15,473 nt of DNA from Pseudomonadota bacterium (lineage in GTDB: Bacteria; Pseudomonadota; Alphaproteobacteria; Caulobacterales; Caulobacteraceae), in contig JAFAEC010000049.1 in NCBI GenBank assembly GCA_023424215.1, forward strand, positions 1 to 15,473, given 5' to 3'. The first letter of the stretch is position 1, and every line of letters begins with the position of its first letter. This document shows, piece after piece, positions 5,852 through 12,157 of the stretch. A program made the position numbers and the translations under genes. Under the pieces are notes generated by a model that saw only the letters and a list, made by a program, of their open reading frames with translations, was not told where the DNA came from and made no database searches.

Positions 5852-7833
5852 TCGTCGAGGCGGGCGCCTTCGCCCTCGTTCTCGCCTTCGCCCTGTCCGT
5901 GCTGCAGGCCGGCATGGCGGCGGCCGGCCGGCTGCGGCGCAGCCCCGTTCTGGCCGGGGCGGCCGACGGGGCGGCGCTGGCCGCGGCCATCGCCGTGGCC
6001 CTCGCCTTCGCGGCCCTGATCCAGGCCTTCGCGGTCTCGGACTTCTCCGTCGCCAACGTCGCCGCCAACAGCCACACCGACAAGCCGATGCTTTACAAGG
6101 TGGCCGCCGCCTGGGGCAGCCACGAGGGTTCGCTGCTGCTGTGGTGTCTGGTGCTGACCGGCTTCGGCGCCGCCCTGGCCGGGGCGCGCAACTTGCCCTT
6201 CGGCCTGCGCACCTCCGCCGTGACGGTGCAGGGCCTGCTCGGCGCCCTGTTCCTCGCCTTCGCCGTCTTCACCTCGAACCCTTTCGAACGGCTCGACCCG
6301 GTCCCGTTCCAGGGGGCCTCGCTGAACCCGCTGCTGCAGGACCCGGCCCTCGCCTTCCACCCGCCCTTCCTCTACGCCGGCTACGTCGGTTTCTCGGTCT
6401 GCTTCTCGCTGGCCGTGGCGGCCCTGATCGAGGGGCGGGCCAACGCCGCCTTCTGGCCGGCCTGGGGCCGCTGGGTGCGCCCCTGGGCCCTGGCCAGCTG
6501 GGTCTTCCTGACGCTCGGGATCACGCTCGGGGCCTTCTGGGCCTACTATGAGCTGGGCTGGGGCGGCTGGTGGTTCTGGGATCCGGTCGAGAACGCCAGC
6601 TTCATGCCGTGGCTGGCCGGCGCGGCCCTGCTGCACTCCTCGATCGTCACCGAGCGACGCGGGGCCCTGGCCGGCTGGTCGACCTTCCTCGCCCTGCTGG
6701 CCTTCACCTTCTCCATGCTGGGAGCCTTCCTCGTCCGCTCCGGCGTGCTGACCAGCGTCCACGCCTTCGCCGTCGATCCCCAGCGCGGCATGATGCTGCT
6801 GGCCATCCTCGGCCTCGCCGCCGGGGCCGCCTTCGCCCTGTTCGCCTGGCGGGCCCCGCAACTGAAGGGCGGCGGCATGTTCGCGCCGGTCAGCCGCGAG
6901 GGCGGGCTGGTGCTGAACAACCTGTTCCTGACCGCCGCCGCCGCCACCGTCCTGCTCGGCACCCTGTATCCGCTGATCCTCGAGGCGGCGACCGGCGCGA
7001 CCATCTCCGTCGGCCCGCCCTATTTCGCCCTGACCTTCACGCCGCTGATGGCCGTGGCCCTGATCGTCCTGCCGGCGGGCCCCTTCCTGGCGTGGAAGCG
7101 GGCCGACCTGAGGGGCGTGGCCCAGCGCCTCGCCGTCGCCTTCGGCCTGGCCCTGCTCCTCGCGCTGGCCGGCTGGTTCGCCTTTGAGCCGCGCAAGATT
7201 CTCTCCGCCCTCGGCATCGGCCTCGGGGCCTGGCTGATCCTCGGGGCGCTGGCCGAGACCGCCGAGCGCGTCCGCCTGTTCCGCGCGCCCGCCGGCGAGA
7301 CCCTGCGTCGCGCCCGCGGCCTGCCGCTGGCCGCCTGGGGCATGACCCTGGCCCACGCCGGCCTCGGCGTCTTCGTGCTAGGGGCGGTGGTCGAGACCGG
7401 CTTCCGCGTCGAGGCCGCCCGGCCGCTGGCCGTCGGCGAATCCGTGCAGGCCGGCAAGTGGACGGTGTCCCTGAAGGACGTCCGCATCGTCGAAGGCCCC
7501 AACTATCTCGCCGAGCAGGGCCGGCTGAGCGTCGCCGTGGCCGGCGGCGCCACCCGCGAGGTCGTCGCCGAGCGGCGCTTCTTCCCCGCCGGCGGCCAGA
7601 CCACCACCGAGGTGGGGCTCGACTTCCGCGGGCTGGACGACGTCTATGTGGTTCTGGGCGAGCGCGGCCCCACTCCGGGCGGCGCGCCCGGCTGGAGCGT
7701 GCGCGTGTGGTGGAACCCTTGGGCCCGGCTGATCTTCCTCGGCCCCGCCATCATGGCGCTGGGGGGCGTGCTGTCGCTGCTGGACCGTCGCCTGCGCCTC
7801 GGCGCCGGCGCCCGCAAGGCGAGGGCCGCATGA
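5848..7833 (+). CDS. ccmF: Haem lyase subunit CcmF (CycK)
   Basis: This 661-aa polytopic inner-membrane protein, of the usual CcmF length, ligates haem to apocytochrome c together with CcmH and CcmI. The tryptophan-rich WWD haem-handling motif is present at about 237-252 (GWGGWWFWDPVENASF). Histidines stand at the expected places: H171 in AFHPPFLYAGY, H263 in LLHSS, H305 in TSVHAF and H503 in LAHAGLG. They correspond to the haem-ligand histidines of E. coli CcmF. About a dozen or more hydrophobic segments are visible, with a soluble periplasmic domain near residues 525-620 and a final membrane segment at about 630-650. The start is GTG at 5848, overlapping the ccmE stop. The stop overlaps the ccmH ATG. 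Confidence 0.95.
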   Translation: MIVEAGAFALVLAFALSVLQAGMAAAGRLRRSPVLAGAADGAALAAAIAVALAFAALIQAFAVSDFSVANVAANSHTDKPMLYKVAAAWGSHEGSLLLWCLVLTGFGAALAGARNLPFGLRTSAVTVQGLLGALFLAFAVFTSNPFERLDPVPFQGASLNPLLQDPALAFHPPFLYAGYVGFSVCFSLAVAALIEGRANAAFWPAWGRWVRPWALASWVFLTLGITLGAFWAYYELGWGGWWFWDPVENASFMPWLAGAALLHSSIVTERRGALAGWSTFLALLAFTFSMLGAFLVRSGVLTSVHAFAVDPQRGMMLLAILGLAAGAAFALFAWRAPQLKGGGMFAPVSREGGLVLNNLFLTAAAATVLLGTLYPLILEAATGATISVGPPYFALTFTPLMAVALIVLPAGPFLAWKRADLRGVAQRLAVAFGLALLLALAGWFAFEPRKILSALGIGLGAWLILGALAETAERVRLFRAPAGETLRRARGLPLAAWGMTLAHAGLGVFVLGAVVETGFRVEAARPLAVGESVQAGKWTVSLKDVRIVEGPNYLAEQGRLSVAVAGGATREVVAERRFFPAGGQTTTEVGLDFRGLDDVYVVLGERGPTPGGAPGWSVRVWWNPWARLIFLGPAIMALGGVLSLLDRRLRLGAGARKARAA

Positions 7834-8333
7834 TCGGCCCGCTCGCCCGCGCATTCGTCGCGCTGCTGTGCCTGTTCGGGGCCTCGACCGCCGTCGCCCA
7901 GGAGCCGCCGCCGGCGCCGGACCGGCCGCTGGCCGACGCCCGTCAGGAAGCCCGCGCCCAGGCTCTGTTCGACGACATCCGCTGCGTCGTCTGCCAGCAT
8001 GAGGCCATCGCCGACAGCCCGGCCGGGATCGCCGCCGACATGCGCCAGCTGGTGCGCGAGCAGATCGCCGCCGGCCGTTCAGACGCCCAGATCCGCGAGG
8101 ATCTCGTCCGCCGCTACGGCGACTTCGTGCTGTTCAGCCCGCCGGTGCGGGCCGGCACCTGGCTGCTGTGGTTCGGTCCCTTCGTCGTCCTGCTGGCCGT
8201 CGCGGCCGCGCTGCTCGCCTTTGCCCGCCGCCGTCGCCCCGAGACGGCGCCGCTCAGCGCCGAGGAGGAGAGCCGGCTGGCGGAAATCCTCGCCGAGCGC
8301 CGTGATCCTGACGCAAAGCCGTCGGACGACTGA
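7830..8333 (+). CDS. ccmH: Cytochrome c-type biogenesis protein CcmH (CycL)
   Basis: This 167-aa protein has a signal peptide or N-terminal membrane segment (residues 1-23, ending AVAQ). A periplasmic helical domain carries the redox motif RCVVCQ, with C52 and C55. A C-terminal membrane segment lies at about 110-132, followed by a basic and then charged tail. The protein reduces the haem-binding cysteines of apocytochrome c and works with CcmF. LFDDIRCVVCQ, then SPAGIAADMRQLVREQIAAG and RYGDFVLFSPP, is the standard family sequence. It is the short one-domain form; the TPR part fused to E. coli CcmH is the separate ccmI here. The start overlaps the ccmF stop by 4 nt (ATGA). No ccmG thioredoxin gene lies between ccmF and ccmH, as in rhizobial cycHJKL clusters. 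Confidence 0.95.
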   Translation: MIGPLARAFVALLCLFGASTAVAQEPPPAPDRPLADARQEARAQALFDDIRCVVCQHEAIADSPAGIAADMRQLVREQIAAGRSDAQIREDLVRRYGDFVLFSPPVRAGTWLLWFGPFVVLLAVAAALLAFARRRRPETAPLSAEEESRLAEILAERRDPDAKPSDD

Positions 8334-8365
8334 CCTGTCGGGAAGCCATCCTCCCGTTCAAGGCG

Positions 8366-8393
8366 TTGGTCCTGTGGACGAACGCCCTATATT
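8366..8393 (+). promoter_or_regulatory. Housekeeping-type promoter for the serine protease gene
   Basis: TTGGTCC (8366-8372) is a 4-of-7 match to TTGACGS. A 13-nt spacer separates it from CCTATATT (8386-8393), a 6-of-8 match to GCTANAWC. The spacer fits the 10-14 nt of the Caulobacter consensus. Read in E. coli terms it is TTGGTC-N16-TATATT. Transcription would begin near 8400, giving a leader of about 45 nt. The leader contains a small stem (GGGCG 8405-8409 with CGCCC 8416-8420) just before the AGAGGGA ribosome-binding sequence. Confidence 0.6.
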
Positions 8394-8444
8394 GATCGCC
8401 TTACGGGCGCGTGGACGCCCGACCAGAGGGAACGCAGTCTGCCC

Positions 8445-9998
8445 ATGATGAAGCGTAAGGAGTTCATGCTCGGGGCCGTCGCCGGCCTGACCTTCGCGGC
8501 CGCCGCCACCGCCGGCGGCGTCATCGACTGGCCGTCCGCCGAGGCGGGCCCGGTCGCCGGGGTGTCCGGCCGTCTCGCCCCCAGCGCCGGCGCCGCCGGC
8601 CTCGCCTTCGCCCCGCCCCAGGGCGCGCCCCTCAGCTTCGCCGACATCTTCCAGCAGGTCGCCCCGGCGGTGGTCCAGATCGACGTGACCACGCGGGTGG
8701 AGCGCCCGCGCACGCTCGAACTCCCGGGCTTCCCCGGCTTCAGCATCCCGGTGCCGGAAGGCCAGGCGCCGGAAGGCGAGGAGGGCGAGGAAGAAGGCGC
8801 CACCGCCCTCGGCGCCGGCTCCGGCTTCTTCATCTCTGGCGACGGCTACATCGTCACCAACAACCACGTGGTCGAGAACGCCACCGAGATCACCGTCCGC
8901 CTCGCCGACGAGCGCGAGCTGGAGGCTCGCGTGGTCGGTCGCGACCCGGCCACCGACCTCGCCGTGATCAAGGTTGAGGGCTCCGACTTCCCGTTCGTCA
9001 GCTTCGAGGAATCGGCCCAGCCCCGCGTCGGCGACTGGGTGATCGCCGTCGGCAATCCGTTCGGCCTCGGCGGCACCGCCACGGCGGGCATCGTCTCGGC
9101 CGTGTCGCGCCAGAACATCGATCCGAACACCTCCAGCTACGTCGACTTCCTGCAGATCGACGCCGCCATCAACCGCGGCAACTCGGGCGGCCCGACCTTC
9201 GATATCTACGGCCGCGTCATCGGCGTGAACTCGGCCATCTACGGCAATCCGCTCGGCGGCTCGGTCGGCATCGGCTTCGCCATCCCGGCCACCACGGCCA
9301 AGCCGGTGGTCGAGGAGCTGATGCGCGAAGGGCGGATCGAGCGCGGCTACATCGGCGCCACGGTCGGCCTGATCACGCCGGAGATCCAACGCAGCCTTGA
9401 GCTTCCGAACCGACGGGGCGCTCTGGTGGTCAGCGTCACCCCCGGCGGCCCGGCGGATGCCGCCGGCCTGCGCGCGGCCGATATTGTTCTGAGCATCAAC
9501 GGCCAGCCGGTGGAGAACAACACCGACCTGACCCGTCGCGTGGGACAGGCGGACCCGGGTGACAATCTCCGGTTCGAAGTCCTGCGGGACAGGCGCCGGC
9601 AGACGGTGACGATCCGCTCCGGCACCCGCCCGTCCGAGGCCGAACTGAACGGGTCCGCCGACAGCGCCGGGGGAGACACGCCGGCGCCGACCCCCGAGCC
9701 CTCGGGAACCGAGATCGGTGGCGTAACCGTAGCTCCCCTCACCGCGGCGGCCCGCAGCCGCTACGAAATCCCCGAGAATGTCGAGGGAGTTGTGGTCACT
9801 GCGCCCGGTCGTGGCGCGGCGCGGGGCTTCCGGCCCGGCTACGTCATTATGCGGGCGGGCAACCGCGCCGTGACCGGAGTGGCTGATCTGCAGGCCGAGG
9901 TCGAAGCAGCCCGCCGCGGCGGCCGTGGCGTCTTCCTGCTGGTATGGACGCCGCAGGGCAACCGGCCGGTGGTGCTGGAGCTCTCCGAGTCTGAATAA
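8445..9998 (+). CDS. degP: Do/DegP-family periplasmic serine protease (HtrA)
   Basis: This 517-aa protease-chaperone degrades or refolds damaged envelope proteins. An N-terminal export segment (about 8-24) is followed by a linker and the trypsin-like domain (about 65-285). The catalytic triad is intact: H141 (IVTNNHVVENA), D171 (DPATDLAVIKV) and S247 (NRGNSGGP). PDZ1 (about 300-392) is typical (GYIGATVG, then ALVVSVTPGGPADAAGLRAADIVLSINGQPV). A Pro/Ser/Gly-rich linker (about 395-425) leads to a second, more divergent PDZ domain (about 427-515). Two PDZ domains indicate the DegP/DegQ/MucD class rather than DegS. A notable acidic stretch, GEEGEEEG (111-118), precedes the catalytic His in the loop region that controls oligomerisation in DegP. 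ATG codons stand at 8445 and 8448. The AGAGGGA at 8425-8431 lies 13 nt upstream, longer than usual. It has its own promoter and is followed by a second two-component pair. Confidence 0.94.
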   Translation: MMKRKEFMLGAVAGLTFAAAATAGGVIDWPSAEAGPVAGVSGRLAPSAGAAGLAFAPPQGAPLSFADIFQQVAPAVVQIDVTTRVERPRTLELPGFPGFSIPVPEGQAPEGEEGEEEGATALGAGSGFFISGDGYIVTNNHVVENATEITVRLADERELEARVVGRDPATDLAVIKVEGSDFPFVSFEESAQPRVGDWVIAVGNPFGLGGTATAGIVSAVSRQNIDPNTSSYVDFLQIDAAINRGNSGGPTFDIYGRVIGVNSAIYGNPLGGSVGIGFAIPATTAKPVVEELMREGRIERGYIGATVGLITPEIQRSLELPNRRGALVVSVTPGGPADAAGLRAADIVLSINGQPVENNTDLTRRVGQADPGDNLRFEVLRDRRRQTVTIRSGTRPSEAELNGSADSAGGDTPAPTPEPSGTEIGGVTVAPLTAAARSRYEIPENVEGVVVTAPGRGAARGFRPGYVIMRAGNRAVTGVADLQAEVEAARRGGRGVFLLVWTPQGNRPVVLELSESE

Positions 9999-10019
9999 CC
10001 CTTAACTGCCGGAACCGCC

Positions 10020-10039
10020 GCCGATGCGCTAACATCGGC
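10020..10039. other. Perfect inverted repeat between degP and the second response regulator
   Basis: GCCGATG (10020-10026) pairs exactly with CATCGGC (10033-10039) around the 6-nt loop CGCTAA. It begins 21 nt after the degP stop and ends 28 nt before the regulator ATG. It lacks a following T-tract (TTCTCGTT comes next), so it could be a weak or Rho-assisted terminator, an operator, or an RNA-processing hairpin that sets the relative output of degP and the regulator. The loop overlaps a partial -10-like GCTAACAT (10028-10035, 6 of 8 to GCTANAWC), but no correctly spaced -35 is visible. Confidence 0.5.
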
Positions 10040-10067
10040 AGCGATTCTCGTTAGAGGGGCTGATTCC

Positions 10068-10739
10068 ATGCGCATTCTGGTGGTCGAGGACGACGCCGAC
10101 GCCGCGACCGCCATGGTCCGGGGCCTGACCGAGGCGGGCCACGAGGTGACCCACGCCGTCGACGGCGCCTTCGGCCTGCTGGAGGCCCAGAAGGGCGGCT
10201 ACGACGTCTATGTCGTCGATCGCATGATGCCGCGGCTGGACGGCATCGGCATGGTCGAGACCCTGCGCAAGGACGGCGACCAGACGCCGGTGCTGTTCCT
10301 CTCCGCCCTCGGCGAGGTCGAGGACCGCGTAACCGGCCTCAAGGCCGGCGCCGACGACTATCTGGTCAAGCCCTACGCCTTCTCCGAACTGATCGCCCGC
10401 GTCGAGGCCCTGTCGCGCCGCCGCGAGACCGGCTCGGTCGCCACCATGCTCAAGGTCGGCGACCTCGAGATGAACCTCATCGCCCGCACCGTGCACCGCG
10501 CCGGCCAGGAGATCGACCTGCAGCCGCGCGAGTTCCAGCTGCTGGAGTTCCTGATGCGCCACGCCGGCCAGTCGGTGACCCGCACCATGCTGCTGGAGAA
10601 GGTCTGGGAGTATCACTTCGACCCCCAGACCAACGTCATCGACGTCCACATCAGCCGCCTGCGCGCCAAGATCGACAAGGGCTTCGACAAGGCGATGCTG
10701 CAGACGGTGCGCGGGGCGGGGTATCGGCTGGAGGCCTGA
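10068..10739 (+). CDS. OmpR-family response regulator paired with downstream kinase
   Basis: This 223-aa regulator has a receiver domain (about 1-115) with acidic pocket E7/D8/D9, phospho-acceptor D51 (VVDRMMPRLDG), S79 and K101 (VKPYAFSEL). An OmpR/PhoB winged-helix domain follows (about 128-222, with LQPREFQLLEFLMRHAGQSV, HISRLRAKID and TVRGAGYRL). The VDRMMP and FLSALGEVEDRV patterns place it in the broad CopR/CzcR/QseB-like group, clearly distinct from the PhoP-like regulator at 954-1634. AGAGGGG (10053-10059) sits 8 nt before the ATG. Two GATTC (GANTC) sites fall in the 70-nt upstream gap at 10043-10047 and 10062-10066. Its stop overlaps the kinase start by one base (TGATG). Its targets are unknown; degP is a plausible one from position only. 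Confidence 0.93.
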   Translation: MRILVVEDDADAATAMVRGLTEAGHEVTHAVDGAFGLLEAQKGGYDVYVVDRMMPRLDGIGMVETLRKDGDQTPVLFLSALGEVEDRVTGLKAGADDYLVKPYAFSELIARVEALSRRRETGSVATMLKVGDLEMNLIARTVHRAGQEIDLQPREFQLLEFLMRHAGQSVTRTMLLEKVWEYHFDPQTNVIDVHISRLRAKIDKGFDKAMLQTVRGAGYRLEA

Positions 10740-12157
10740 TGCGCCTCCCGTCCCTCCTTCGCCGGACCCCCTTCCGGCTGACCCTGCTGTTCCTCGCCCT
10801 GTTCGCGGCGGCGGCCAGCGCCATCCTCGGCTACGTCTACGTCGCCTCGGCGTCCGAGGCCCGCGGCCGGGCGGAAGCGGCCGTGCGCAGCGAACTGCAC
10901 ACCCTGACCGGCATCTACAAGGAGCGCGGCATCGACGCCCTGAACCGGGCTTTGGTCGACCGCGCCCTGAGCGACAGCCCTTTCCTGTACCTGCTGATGG
11001 ACCGGGAGGGCAGCGTCATCACCGGTTCGCTCAACGCCTCGCCGGTCACGGACTACGCCGAGGGCGAGCAGTGGATCACCTATCCCTACACCGACACCGA
11101 CGCCGAAGGGCGGGTGACGCGGCCGCAGGCGCGCGGCGTGCAGGTGCGCCTGGCCTCGGGCGAGATGCTGTTCGTGGCCCGCTCGATGGGCGACACCGAG
11201 GCCTACCTCTCCCGTCTGACCCAGGCCCTCTGGGCGGCCATGGGCATCGTCCTGATGCTCGGCCTGGCCGGGGGGCTGCTCGTCAGCCGCAACATCGAAC
11301 GGTCCATGGCGCGGCTCAACCGCGTCGTCACCGCCGTGCAGGACGGCGATCTCAAGGCCCGCGCCCAGATCCGCAACGCCGGCGACGAGTTCGACGAGCT
11401 GGGCCTCGGACTGAATGTCATGCTCGACCGGCTGGAGGCCTCGATGGCGTCCATCCGCCACGCCGGCGACGCCATCGCTCACGACCTGCGCTCGCCGCTC
11501 ACCCGCATGCGGGCCAGGCTGGAGGTCGCCCTGATCGACGCGGAGGCGGGTCGCATCGACGGCGTCGACGCCCTGCAGGTGGCGCTGGACGAGGCCGACA
11601 GCCTGCTGAAGACCTTCAACACCGTGCTGGCCATCGCCCGCCTGCAGGCCGCCGCCGGGGCCGGCCGCACGCCCGACCCGACCCTGTTCGACGCCGCCGA
11701 CCTCGCCGCCGACATGGCCGAGCTCTACGAACCGGCCAGCGAGGACAAGGGGCTGGAGTTCTCTGCCGAGATCGAGCGGGGCCTGATGGTCGAGGCCAAC
11801 CGGCCTTTCCTCGCCCAGGCGCTGGCCAACATCATCGACAACGCCATCAAGTACACGCCGAGCGGCGGCGCCGTCATGCTCCGAGCCCGCCGTCGTTCCT
11901 CGGGCGAGATCGAATTCTCCGTCACCGACACCGGCCCGGGGGTGCCCGAGGGCGACCGCGACCGGGTCATCCAGCGCTTCGTCCGCCTCGACAACAGCCG
12001 CACCGAGCCGGGTTCCGGCCTCGGCCTGTCGCTGGTGGGGGCGGTGATGGAGGCCCACGGCGGCCGCATCCAGCTCGACGAGGGGCCCGGCGCTTACGGC
12101 GGCTTCGGCCCCGGTCTGCGGGTCGCCCTCGTCCTGCCGCCGGCGGCGAACGCGTGA
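10739..12157 (+). CDS. Sensor histidine kinase paired with the upstream regulator
   Basis: This 472-aa inner-membrane kinase has TM1 at about 13-36, a periplasmic region at about 37-162, TM2 at about 163-183 and a HAMP domain at about 184-237. HisKA holds H248 in AIAHDLRSPLTRMR. The ATPase domain shows N-box ALANIIDNAIKYTP (N364, N368), G1 DTGPGVP (397-403) and G2 GSGLGLSLV (425-433). All catalytic motifs are intact. The H-box HDLRSPLTRMR, with HAGDAIAHDL before it, is typical of the kinases paired with CopR/QseB-like regulators in alphaproteobacteria. The periplasmic region has no sensor fold I can name. Its ATG overlaps the regulator stop by 1 nt, and its stop overlaps the glnE GTG by 4 nt. 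The three genes therefore look like one transcriptional and translational unit. Confidence 0.93.
   Translation: MRLPSLLRRTPFRLTLLFLALFAAAASAILGYVYVASASEARGRAEAAVRSELHTLTGIYKERGIDALNRALVDRALSDSPFLYLLMDREGSVITGSLNASPVTDYAEGEQWITYPYTDTDAEGRVTRPQARGVQVRLASGEMLFVARSMGDTEAYLSRLTQALWAAMGIVLMLGLAGGLLVSRNIERSMARLNRVVTAVQDGDLKARAQIRNAGDEFDELGLGLNVMLDRLEASMASIRHAGDAIAHDLRSPLTRMRARLEVALIDAEAGRIDGVDALQVALDEADSLLKTFNTVLAIARLQAAAGAGRTPDPTLFDAADLAADMAELYEPASEDKGLEFSAEIERGLMVEANRPFLAQALANIIDNAIKYTPSGGAVMLRARRRSSGEIEFSVTDTGPGVPEGDRDRVIQRFVRLDNSRTEPGSGLGLSLVGAVMEAHGGRIQLDEGPGAYGGFGPGLRVALVLPPAANA

Noticed and set aside
5848..8333. Missing ccmG between ccmF and ccmH as a possible novelty
   Set aside because: The order ccmI-E-F-H without ccmG is the known rhizobial cycHJKL arrangement; ccmG and ccmABC usually lie elsewhere in such genomes.
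8339..8356. Inverted repeat CGGGA...TCCCG after ccmH as a terminator
   Set aside because: It has only a 5-bp stem with an 8-nt loop and no T-tract; this is too weak to call.
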